Part shown: piece by piece, positions 11,224 through 20,677 of the stretch
How positions within the stretch are numbered: position 1 is the first letter of the stretch
Layout of the letters: each line of letters starts with the position of its first letter
DNA from: Pyropia haitanensis
Lineage: Eukaryota > Rhodophyta > Bangiophyceae > Bangiales > Bangiaceae
Assembly: GCA_008729055.1 (NCBI GenBank)
Contig: SDUX01000001.1
Location: forward strand, 4,587,951-4,651,950
Length of the DNA: 64,000 bases
Reading direction: 5' to 3'
The notes under the pieces: generated by a model
What the model was told of the DNA's origin: nothing
Seen by the model: the letters and a program-made list of their open reading frames with translations, nothing else
The model's database searches: none
Made by a program: the position numbers and the translations under genes

Positions 11224-13706
11224 CAGTAGTTATGGGCTTATATCTGGCTCGGTTGTCTACGGGCAGTATATAGTCCAGCCACACTCGCACGAGGGCCCGA
11301 CCAAGAAAATCCACACTTATGGACATAATTTGCTACGAAGCAAGAACTCTGGCACACGCCCCGAGAAATACCTCCTGTGACCAGAACCATTTGCCGATGT
11401 GGTCACACAAGAACGTCAGCCCGCCGCTCGCACCACGGCTCCTGCGTCCGACCACCCCAGTGACCGTGCCATTCCACCTCCCTCGCGATCGCGCGCCTCG
11501 TGTGCTCCGTTTTTCTGCACGGACGCTGCTTTCTTTCCCATCCAATCTCGTGTGCTTCCACTGCAGATATTTCATCCGGGCAGGCGTCGATTCCTACGAT
11601 CCGCCACCATCACGAGACTGCCCCCCACCCTCATCCATCGGGCGACCATATCTCCCACGTGATGGCCTCCGCGCCTGGTGGCGCGACGGGCCAGGGAGGC
11701 GGATTGGACGGATCATCGACGGCTGCAGCCCGCATGGCCGCGCCTTTGTCAACGGGCGGCCCGGAGCACGTGCCAAGTGTCGGCACCAGCGGACCAGCGT
11801 CGGCGGGAATTGCAAGAGTCGTTCGAGTTGCGGCGGCGGCCGCGGAGGCTTCATTGTTGCACCACCACCTTGACGCGTCGGCGAACCTGTCTGACGGTGT
11901 GCGGCAAGCTGCTCGTGCAGCAACGGTCACTGCGCACGCCGTGTTGTCATCACCTCCTTCTTCCCGAGCGCCGTTGCGAGACGTAGCGGAGGGCAGACGT
12001 AAAAGATCTTCTTTCACTCTCGAGACCAAGCTTCGAATCATTCAGTGGAGAGAAGCCGGAAAGGCGCGGCCGTTCATCCACGACCAGTTGGGACGGCGCT
12101 ACTCCCAGAGCGCCCTGGAAAAGATCTACCAACAGCGGACAGTGCTTGTCGCCAGATCAGAAGCCGGCGCGCATGCGACCCAGGTGACAGCGAAGACCGG
12201 CGCATACGCTGCTGTTGATGCACAGCTGTTAGCCTGGTGCACAGCTCTGCGGGCTCGCGGCCGCAAGCGTGTGCCGCTTTCCCTGGCTATTCTGAGATGC
12301 AAGGCTTTGGAAATTGCGAGCTCTCTCGGTGTTACCAACTTCTCGGGTTCGAATGGCTACATTCAGGGATGGGCCCGACGGAATGGCTGGACCAACGTGG
12401 CGCTTCACGGGTCTGGCGCACCTGCCAACGTAGAAGAGGCGGCAACGAGGATGTCAGAGATTCGCCGTCAACTGGAAGGAGTGGACCCAGATTTGGTCTA
12501 CAACGTGGACGAGACGGGTCTGCTGTACCGCTGTCTCCCTTCCCGGTCTTATGTGCCGTCGGCAGACCGACGTCTCGAGAGGGGGTCCAAGGCGATTAAG
12601 AGCAAGGATCGTGTCACGCTGACGCTGTGCTGTAACTCCAACGGGACGCATAAGCTGCCGGTTACTATTATTGGTAAAGCTGTTCAGCCATTGTGCTTCA
12701 CTGGGGATGGTAACCGGTGCCCTCTGCCTTACTTTTCCCAGAAGTCGGCATGGACGGACACGAATGTCTTCCAAAGGTGGTTTCAAGAGGTCTTCCTCCC
12801 AGCCATCAAGCGTCGGACAAGGAGCCACGTCTTCTTGTTTATGGACAACCCTGGCTGTCACGGGGACGTTTCGGACCCACAAGTGACCATCATTGAACTA
12901 CCGCCGAATACCACGGCAGTGTACCAGCCGCTTGACGCAGGGGTCATCGCCGCGCTGAAGCGACGGTACAAGTTTCGTCTTTTGCAGCACGTGGCCCGAA
13001 ACCTCAATGATCTCGTCGCGTCGGCAGGCCCACCCCCCGTCGTGACACGTGGGGGTGGGCTCGAGCAAGGAGGCCAGGCCCACTTGCTCGACGCCGCAAG
13101 AATCATCGACGAGAAGTGGTGGGCCATTCCCACCGAGCACTTGGCCAATTGCTGGCTGAAGGCCAATGTGCTGCCAGTAGAAACTGTGGCAGAGGTGCGG
13201 CGTACCGTGCACGGTTTTGCGCCTGCCTTTGACAACGTGCACATCGATGTCTCTGACATCATCGCCCTTAAGGCGAACACCTCTCTGGCAGACGAGTTTG
13301 ATGGGATTAGCCACGCTGGCAGAGAGGAGGCGGCGAGACTGCGGTTGAATGCAGAGGACGACAGCGAAGCCATTGGTGCCACAGTGGACATGGTGGTGTT
13401 GAGCGAGAAAGGGGATGACAAGTGAGTCTGCTTCGAGGGATGGTGTGCCGCTAAGGTGTTGGTTCTTTATGTGCAAGACATGGTCACCTCCGTCAGACTG
13501 GCGGATGCCGGTTCGGACTTGACGAAGGGTCGTCCCCAAAATTGCCGAGAACAGGCCAACTTCTCTCGACACTGTCTCAAATTGATTGTAACTATTCTTG
13601 GAAATCCGTTTCGACAACGACACCGGCCTCACAATCTTAGTCGTTCGTCCGCATTGAAGTGGGCTACTTTCTTGGATGACCCCCGCATATAACCCAGGAC
13701 GCACTG
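11224..13706 (+). mobile_element. Pogo-like (Tc1/mariner superfamily) DNA transposon, about 2.48 kb
   Basis: One DDE_1 transposase gene lies between two ends that each start CAGT going inward and are flanked by TA (11222-11223 and 13707-13708), the usual target duplication of this superfamily. The ends share CAGT and a GGG(C)TTATAT block within the first 22 bases but are otherwise imperfect. The length of about 2.5 kb is typical. The ends are inferred from weak TIR similarity. The transposase itself is certain. Confidence 0.6.
11662..13425 (+). CDS. Pogo/Tigger/CENP-B-like DDE_1 transposase, intact (587 aa)
   Basis: Cut-and-paste transposase. The ATG at 11662 is the first in the open frame. 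The N-terminal 115 residues are Ala/Ser-rich. A psq/CENP-B-type helix-turn-helix region follows (FTLETKLRIIQW, about residue 119), then a second DNA-binding part ending in GYIQGWARRNGW. The catalytic core holds YNVDETGLLYR (first Asp), FLFMDNPGCHG (second Asp) and VYQPLDAGVIAALKRRYK (third Asp), so all three acidic residues are present. The C-terminal tail ends in an acidic AEDD...TVDMV block that recurs as a fossil at 17277-17459. No stop or frameshift was seen in 587 codons, so this is the best-preserved DNA transposase in the window. Confidence 0.9.
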   Translation: MASAPGGATGQGGGLDGSSTAAARMAAPLSTGGPEHVPSVGTSGPASAGIARVVRVAAAAAEASLLHHHLDASANLSDGVRQAARAATVTAHAVLSSPPSSRAPLRDVAEGRRKRSSFTLETKLRIIQWREAGKARPFIHDQLGRRYSQSALEKIYQQRTVLVARSEAGAHATQVTAKTGAYAAVDAQLLAWCTALRARGRKRVPLSLAILRCKALEIASSLGVTNFSGSNGYIQGWARRNGWTNVALHGSGAPANVEEAATRMSEIRRQLEGVDPDLVYNVDETGLLYRCLPSRSYVPSADRRLERGSKAIKSKDRVTLTLCCNSNGTHKLPVTIIGKAVQPLCFTGDGNRCPLPYFSQKSAWTDTNVFQRWFQEVFLPAIKRRTRSHVFLFMDNPGCHGDVSDPQVTIIELPPNTTAVYQPLDAGVIAALKRRYKFRLLQHVARNLNDLVASAGPPPVVTRGGGLEQGGQAHLLDAARIIDEKWWAIPTEHLANCWLKANVLPVETVAEVRRTVHGFAPAFDNVHIDVSDIIALKANTSLADEFDGISHAGREEAARLRLNAEDDSEAIGATVDMVVLSEKGDDK

Positions 13707-14113
13707 TACATCACGTAGCCGGCTGACGCCGCGTCGGGGGAGCCCTGCCGCTGCCCCATTGGGCCCACCGAGGACATAGCCTGTCTGGGCCAAATGTCGA
13801 CCAGCGCCGGAAATGTCGACCAGCTTACAAGAACCACTGTGTGGCAAGGATGACTGCAGGGAACTGCGATTGACTCAGCGGTGCCAGTGTTGACCGCCTT
13901 GTATCTCCCGTGTGTGTATTTCGAACGTTTTTTTACTGAGCCACATGACACAACCCCGGCTGGTGTCGCACCCATCGCATCCGTCCTCTCGTCGGCCCCC
14001 CCCCTCAATTTTTTCCTGCTTCCCCCATCATGCCGCCGCCTCCAACCGGAGGATCTTCCTCCACCGACACCCCTGGCGGACGCTCCTAGTGGGGCACGCT
14101 GCTGACGGAGGAG

Positions 14114-15775
14114 ATGCGAGAGAGGCTCGAGGTGGCGCGTGAGGAGCAGGGCTTGGCCAGCGTCGCAAAGCTGATGGCCGCCACTGGGGCCTCCCGCTCC
14201 AACGTGCGGACGTGGCTGCGCAGCCCGGAGGCACCCGTCAAGCTGGGCCGCCCTCCTTTTTTCTCCGCCGAGGAGGAGCAAGTCATCGCCATGTACATGG
14301 CAGCATGGACCAAGGGGGGTGACACGCTGACCTGTGAGTTGGCCGGCACCCTGTTGCGTCAGTATATTGCTGATGTGGGGAGGGGGGAGGAGGCGGACCG
14401 TATGTTTGGACCTGATGGCATCCCTGGACGTTCATTTTTTGACTTATTCTTGGCCCGCCACCCGGATCTCCGTCGTGCGAGGCCCACTGCTATTGAGAGC
14501 GTGCGAGCCGGTGCCTCAACTCCCGAGGCTGTTGCTAAGTTTTTCGCCGCCTTTCGCTTTTTTTGCGGTGACCTTGGCATTACCCGGGCTGCACAAGTGT
14601 GGAACACGGATGAGTCCATGATGAATGCAGAAGCTCTGATGGAGACCGCCCCCATGACCGTGCTGGCGCCCAAGGACACCCCCACGCCCGAGCTTGTCTT
14701 CCCGAGCGTGCAGAGTGGCGCCGAGGCGGCTAGCCTCGTCGCCACGGTGTGCGCCGACGGCACTCGGCTGCCCCTGTTTGTGGTCGTCACGGGGAGCGGC
14801 GGTCGCCTCCCTTTCGCCGTGGAGGACGACGGGAGCGGCGGGCAGCGCCGGGTCCCGTTGGCCGTCTACCTGGACGATGGGGCCGAGGTGCATCGCCGGG
14901 AGAAGCCCGGGTTTGACGGGGCGCTCTGGCAGGTGTACGCCGCGTTTGTGGCACACGCCATGAAGGACAAGTGCCCCTCAGAGTGAAAAGTTCTCCTTAT
15001 GGACGGGTGCAAAGTACACGCCTCGGTTGTTGGCCTCACGCTCCTGAAATCCGCCAAGGTGGTGGTGCTCATGTTCCCTTCCCACCTTTCCCACATTCTC
15101 CAGGCTCTGGACAGCGACCCATTTTTGAAGACTAAGGCCCACGCACGGGTGGAGCTCCGGTCGATGCTGTACACCATCATGCGGAACACCAGTTTTAACT
15201 TGTCGCATTTGATGCGGGTGATCAAGGCTGGCGCGTTCCGGAGCTTGTCATCCGTCAACATCATCAACGGCTTCAAGAAGACGGGCACGTGGTCCATCTG
15301 CCCCGCTGAGATTGACGTAAGACGGCTCGTGTTGGGCAAGGGGGCACGCAACTCTGCGCGCAAGGTGGACCTGGAGCTGTTGGCAACGCGCCTTGGTCCA
15401 GAGGGGTGGAGGGACATGCGCCAGCCAATTATCGCCTTTGGCTCTGTCAGCACGCGTGGGCTTGCGCTGGAGGCGACCGCGCCGGCGGTGCTGGTGGCCT
15501 TGGCATCGCAAGATGCCGAGGCGGCCCGAAAGCAGGCAGCCAAGAGCGCGCTGCAGGCCGGGCGGGAGGCCAATGCCGCAGCTGCTGTCGCGCTGGAAGC
15601 CCGTTTGGCAGCTGAGGCGGCGGCGCGGCGCGCCAGCCCTGAGTTTGTCGCCTGCAAGCGTAGCCTGAGAGCGCGCGCTGCTCGTGCTAGGGCAGCAGCG
15701 GGGGATGTGGCGCCGTACATATGTGCAGGCGGGGCCGTGGTGGAGCTGGAGAGGCGCCCCAAGCGCAAGCGGTAG
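14114..15775 (+). pseudogene. DDE_1-superfamily transposase with one in-frame TGA
   Basis: Transposase of the element above. The N-terminal helix-turn-helix region SVAKLMAATGASRSNVRTW is followed by GRPPFFSAEEEQVI. The catalytic parts are VWNTDESMMN (first Asp), then a TGA at 14984-14986, then in the same frame VLLMDGCKVHAS (second Asp) and SHILQALDSDPFLKTK (third Asp). The C-terminus is Ala/Arg-rich and ends RRPKRKR. Restoring CGA for TGA would give Arg, so CpG deamination is a simple explanation (inference). An alternative upstream ATG at 14030 in the same frame meets a TAG at 14087-14089, which would be a second stop if translation starts there. The frame is otherwise open over about 550 codons, so decay is recent. 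Confidence 0.85.
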
Positions 15776-16090
15776 CGGGGACGGGGGGGGGGTGGGTGGG
15801 AGAGGCGGGAGGCGCGCGGCCGCGCGCCTTCCGCTCCCCCCCCCCGCGCGGGGGGACGGGCGGAGGAAGTGCGGGGGCGCGCAGGGGGGGGGGGGATGGA
15901 GAGAGGGAGGGGGCGCGCGTGGGGCGGGGGGGGGAGAGAGGGGGGGAGGGCGTGCGCGGGGGGGAAGGCAGGGGGAGGGGGAGGGCGCTCGAAGGGCCAT
16001 GGTCGGGGGCAGCGCATGTCTGTGCTGGTGTATGGTCGGGCTGGCCAGGGACTTGGGCGGGGGAGGGGAGGGAGGGGCAGGTGGTCTTGG
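15776..16090. other. G-rich low-complexity tract inside the second pogo element
   Basis: Long runs of G and GGGAGG-type sequence follow directly after the transposase stop. No gene is supported. Confidence 0.5.
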
Positions 16091-16755
16091 CTGCTTCATT
16101 GGGAAACACAATCGTATGCGTTGCAACGATGGGACACGGCTGAGGGTCACGATGGGATATGCTTTCTGAGCAAGCAAACGGCCTGTCCCGTGACCGAGAA
16201 CGGATCCTATCGGATGGTCGACATTATCATGTCAGGAAACTCTGTTCTTATTCTTCTTTATTCCGTCTACGGCTGGGGCCGTACGCATGGAGAGAGAAAC
16301 TTGGTGGAAAAAACGCCCGTGCGACAGGCTTTCTTCTCGTACGTCGAGCGCGGAGAGGGCGAGTCTGTAGCGCGGACCCGCCCCGAAAATGGTCGACATT
16401 TGGCCCAGACTAGCTATCGGCCTGGCGCCGCCACGACACAGCCACAGGACGAGCCGCGACCCAGGCACTGGCGCGGCAGGCAAGCTGCTGGACACACCGA
16501 GCGAGGAAACTGCAGGACCCCCACGACCCTGCTGTGGCACCATGCCGCCTCGGTACAGTCTTTCTCCGTTGCTGTGACATCCTTTCTTGGGCACGGTGTC
16601 TAGTAACCAATGCAGGTCGACCGACCTCTGCGGTGCGATCAACGCATGAGTCAGCATTTGATCGTTGTCACCGACCAATCAGAGGGCGGAATCAAGTTAC
16701 AGTCGTTGGGCTTACGGTCGCCACAAAGGGTGCCTAATAATGGAGAAAGACTGTA

Positions 16756-16874
16756 TAGTGCGTCCCGTAAAAAGTGGACGTGCACGTGTCGTGATCATGT
16801 CAAATACCGGCCACTGGACCAATCAAACCCACACTGCACGACCCGTGCACGTCCACTTTTTACGGGACGCACAG
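16756..16874. mobile_element. Palindromic MITE, 119 bp, perfect 29-bp inverted repeats
   Basis: 16758-16786 and 16844-16872 are perfect inverted repeats (they begin GTGCGTCCCGTAAAAAG). TA flanks both sides (16754-16755 and 16875-16876), the duplication used by Tc1/mariner and pogo elements. The terminal word GTGCGTCC also occurs at the right end of the intact pogo element (inverted at 13695-13703), so that transposase may mobilise it. The 57-bp centre has no ORF. Confidence 0.75.
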
Positions 16875-17276
16875 TACATGCCAGGCCAGCGAGCCAGCAC
16901 CGAGGGGTCCATGAAAAAAGCTTTCAGGAAGAAATTGTGAACATATTTGTCGTAGATACTCATGGGATGGTGGAGTGAGTACAGGGTGTACTCGATCATA
17001 TCTCGCTCGTTTATAAGACCGGGGTCACATAATCGAGCCGATCTCGTTGACGCAAATACCGCGAAGCGCTTTCCAGCTGGGAATTCTCTGAGTCATTAGA
17101 AGGTAGCGTGTGATGAGAGACGACACAGGCCGAGGCGTCTGACCGCGACCCCCGCCGACGCCGGCGGTCACCGCCGTCGGCTCTGCGCACTGCTACCCGC
17201 TCGTTCCTCAAACACCCCCCCCCCCCACCCCCCCCCCCCCGGTCGTTGCACCCATATTCCCCGACGCGTGCCACGA

Positions 17277-17459
17277 CACCATTCGGACGTGTCGCAGATC
17301 GTCGCCCTTCTGGCAAACAGCAGCTTGAGGGAGGACTTTGAGTGGCTGACCCCATGTGAGCGTGCTGACGCCGTGGAGGGTTGGTTGGCTGCGGAGGATG
17401 ACCACGACGCGGTCGACCAAACAGTTGATATGGTGCTTGCGGGGAAAGATGATGAATAG
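17277..17459 (+). pseudogene. Fossil C-terminal tail of a third pogo-like transposase
   Basis: About 60 codons match the end of the intact transposase at 11662-13425: DVSQIVALLANSSL against DVSDIIALKANTSL, then AEDD and TVDMV at the same spacing, ending in a TGA-free frame to TAG at 17457. Just upstream lies a C-rich homopolymer (about 17213-17242) and no remaining catalytic core. This is the end of an internally deleted or truncated relative, not a piece of the first element. Confidence 0.75.
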
Positions 17460-17986
17460 AGCTGGTGAGACGACGTTGTGTTGTGGCGTTTCTCTCGCGG
17501 AGACCTGCGTGCAGAGGGTCGCCTTCGATGGACACGGTTGCAGCAGTTTGTGGTTCGGTGTGCGAGCATGTCCCACCGGTCCGTGTTGTTGTATTTCAAT
17601 GAAATGTCATGAACAATTTCCCTGTCAGTTCCACCACATTGACCCCAATCTTCACACGTGCCAGAATTGACAGCGTGTGCGACGAGGTGGCCCCTCATCA
17701 CACAGTCGAATAATCACTGTATCAGATACTCACTCATCGAGCCGAGTGAGTATCCAGTCAGAACTCTTGCTTGGAAACGGGTAGCCAGATACTCCTGGCA
17801 ATATACTCGGGTACTACCCATGGCCCAAGTACCCTCGAAGAACCCTGGTCTCCATCGCCGGCCTCGGTCCTGTCGCCACCACTCCCCGGAGGCCCCCGCC
17901 CCCCCCCCACCCACCCTACCCGCCCTGTCGCCGTCCCCCCTCCCCATCCTCTTTTCCCACCCCCCCCCCCCCACCCACCCTCCTCA

Positions 17987-19147
17987 ATGGCACCGAGCTC
18001 CGACCCAGTGGCGGCGCGCGGTGCCCCTCCCGGGCGCCCCGCGTTTGCGTGGGCAGCCGCCCCCCTCGGCTGGGCGACGCCCGCCGCGACGCCGGCGGGC
18101 CATCGCTGCGCGCGCGGCGGTCGCGCCTTCCCATCGTGTTGTCAGGAGCCGCGGCCGCCTGCGTCCTCTGCCTCCCCGTGGCCCCTGGCGGCGGCGGCGA
18201 CGGCGGCGGCGGCGGCGGCTGCTCCCGCCCCGTCCGTCGCGACGCCGCCCATCTGTGTTGCGGGTGCGCGGACCGCCGGCCGCGTCGTGCTCTTGCGTCA
18301 CGGGCAGACGGACTGGAACGCGGCGGGGCGCATCCAAGGGCAGCTGGACGAGTCCCGCCTGACGGGTGCGTGCGCCACGCGAGGCTGTTTGGCCGGCCTG
18401 CCGGCCGGCCACCTCTGATGGATGGAGGGGTGGGGGCGAGCAGTGCGGGGGGGGGTGGGCAGGGAGGGGGGAGGGCGGAGCGTGCATGTTGCGAGCTCCG
18501 CAGCGCTGGGCGCAGTGAGGGGCGCTGCGGGAGGGTGACTGGGGGGGGGGGCGGTGGAGCGGGAGGGCGGGCAGCGGGCCCCCCGGCGACGGGGTGCGTG
18601 CCTTACGGGGACTCCTGGGGGCATTCACTGACGCCCTAGCCCGGCGCCCTGGCCGCGCCTGCCGCCCTTGTCTCCCCGAGGACTGCTCCCCCCCCCCCTG
18701 CTCCTCTCCCTTTTCCCTTCCCTTGGAATGTCGTGGACCTTGGCGTCGCGCAGGCCGAGGCCGCCCGCAACGCGCTCGCCCACACTCCCCTCTCCGCCTT
18801 GTACACCTCCCCCCTGACGCGCGCACGCGCCACGGCGGCGGTGGCGTGCTCGGCGGTCCCCCCCCCCGCCCCCCCCTCGCCGCCGACGGTCCTCCCCGAC
18901 CTGGCCGAGGCGGCCTTTCCGTGGCAGGGCGGCTACAGCGCCGCCCTGCGGCACGACCAGGGCGCCGACGGCGACGCGTACCGCCGCTTCCGCGCCGACC
19001 CAGAGGCGTACGTCCACACAGACAACGTGCGCGCGCCGCTGCGGGACGTGCGCGCGCGGGCGGAGGCGGCGGTGGGGGTGCTCGCCGCGGCGGCCGTGGC
19101 AGGCGGGCGACACGACGGCGTGGCGGTGGCGGCGGCGGCTGGTGAGG

Positions 19148-19181
<34 letters not shown>

Positions 19182-19582
19182 GGGGGCCGCCGCCCTGCCG
19201 GTGGTGGCGGCGGTCGGCCACAACCAGCTCAACCGGGCGGCGCTGTCGGCGGTCCTTGGCGGCGGCACGCTCGCCGCCTACACGCAGGCAAACGCTTCGT
19301 TTAACGTTTTTGTCGTTGATGCGGGCACGGGCGCGGTGCGCCTGCGGGCGGCCAACAGTACGCGCCCGCTAGGCGCGGCGCTGTCAAAGATGCGGCGGCG
19401 GCCGGGGGTGGTGCGGCTGGCGGTGGTGGTGGCCGCCGCCACCGCGCCGACCGACGGGGGCTGCGATCAGGCCGCGGACACTGCCCCCGGGCCGCCGCCG
19501 CCGCGGTCGCCGTTGCCGTCGCCGTCGCTGTCGCCGCCGCCGCCGCCGCGACGGCCGCCGTCGGGGCCACCACCCGGGTCAC
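17987..19582 (+). pseudogene. Histidine-phosphatase family gene, 2-carboxy-D-arabinitol-1-phosphatase-like, 3' end cut by the array
   Basis: Phosphoglycerate-mutase-superfamily phosphatase. Exon 1 starts at ATG 17987 with an Ala/Pro-rich leader of about 90 residues that looks like an organelle transit peptide, then VVLLRHGQTDWN with the catalytic RHG, then IQGQLDESRL. An intron follows: a canonical choice is 18370-18680 (GT...AG), though the family alignment would fit better if exon 2 began about 18736, so the boundary is unresolved. Exon 2 gives LGVAQAEAARNAL, LYTSPLTRARAT, FPWQGG, YRRFRADPEAYV and AVGHNQLNRAAL with the second catalytic His. The WQG and DPEAYV blocks resemble plant and cyanobacterial CA1Pase-like proteins. 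The frame runs straight into the tandem array at 19583, so the native stop is gone. The fold call is strong and the exact substrate is inferred. Confidence 0.75.
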
Positions 19583-20541
19583 GGTGCGGCATCGTGCTGC
19601 GACTGAGCGTCGTGACGTCAGCCAAGGACCAGAAAGCCACGGGCATGACGACTGACGACGACGTGTCGCACGAGGCAGCGGTACATGAACAACGGTCAAC
19701 TCCCTGGGCGGGCACTCAGCGCGTTGTCTGCGCCGACTCCTACTTTGCTAGTGTGCCCGCCGCCATGGAGCTGCGAAAGATGGGCTTGCGCTTTTCAGGC
19801 GTCCTCAGAACGGCAACGCGGGGCTGTCCAATGCAAGTGCTGTCGAAAATGGAGCTGGAAGCTTGAGGACACCACGCATCGTGCACGCACACCACGAGAG
19901 ATGGCGTGGTCGACCTCATGTCGGTTACCTGGGTGCACCGTGAGCGCAGGTACTTCGTTTCATCCTCGTTAACGACGCTACTAAGCGAGCCGTACGAGCG
20001 CATCCGTTGGCGGCCGATTGGCGGGGAAGCCAAACGGGTACTCCTGGCGATCAAAATTTCCAGTGTTGCTTACGAGTACTACGAGTGCTACGCTGCAATG
20101 GACACGCAGAACCACTGCAGCCATGACGACCTTACGCTGGAGCACAAGCTGGTGACACACGATTGGTCGAAGCGCACGTGTATGTCGCTACTGGGCATGC
20201 GTGCTGTGACTGCATGGATGCTCCACACGGGTGCGCGTGGCTCGATGGCCTCCCTCACTCAGAAGCAGCTTCACGCGGACTTTGCGGCCCATCTGATTGG
20301 TACCTACGTTGACGCCGTCGGCGTCAGGGCGCGAGGATCCATGACTGGCGCTACTGGCACCCCTTCCAGCGACATGGCGGCGTTCGCTCGCTACGGACTC
20401 GGCATTTACCTGGAGCCGACTCTCAAGCGCCGAGGCCCGTCTCCTACGGATGGAGATCAACGCGCCCAACGTGGTGGTCGCGTATCCAAGCGGTTTGAGT
20501 CTTGTCTCGTATTTTCGGGCTGTCGAGTTGCGTGTGAGTAG
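19583..20541 (+). pseudogene. piggyBac-like (DDE_Tnp_1_7) transposase, C-terminal part, array copy 1
   Basis: Catalytic and C-terminal part of a piggyBac-derived transposase. Visible blocks are GIVLRLSVVTSAKD, CADSYFASVPAAMELRKMG with a conserved Asp, SGVLRTATRGCPM, then AAMDTQNHCSHDDL, LEHKLVTHDWSKRTCMSLLG and a Lys/Arg-rich tail. A TGA at 19864-19866 interrupts the frame after KMELEA, and the same frame continues VDLMSVTWVHRERRYFVSS to TAG 20539-20541. The TGA is shared by all three copies, so it predates amplification. CGA (Arg) by CpG decay is the likely source. Here the upstream part is replaced by the phosphatase gene. Confidence 0.8.
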
Positions 20542-20677
20542 GACGTGTGTTCATGTTTTTTCAAGACGGGGCGCCATTGTCTCGAGGTGCATTTGCGAGA
20601 AGACCATGATTTGGAGAATTTGAATTAGAAACGTATGTGGTAGTCGTGATTTGTGTGCACACGTGTCAGTGACACAA

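Larger units (their letters stand above)
13783..16410 (+). mobile_element. Second pogo/DDE_1-type DNA element bounded by a 21-bp inverted repeat
   Basis: 13783-13803 and 16390-16410 are perfect inverted repeats (core GGCCAAATGTCGACC). Similarity extends outward about 7 bases with two mismatches. The AATGTCGACCA word is repeated once more just inside each end (about 13812 left, about 16214 right, inverted), which suggests transposase binding sites. A broken DDE transposase lies between. The target duplication is not clear (TAGC is a candidate), so the outer limit is uncertain by a few bases. Confidence 0.7.
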
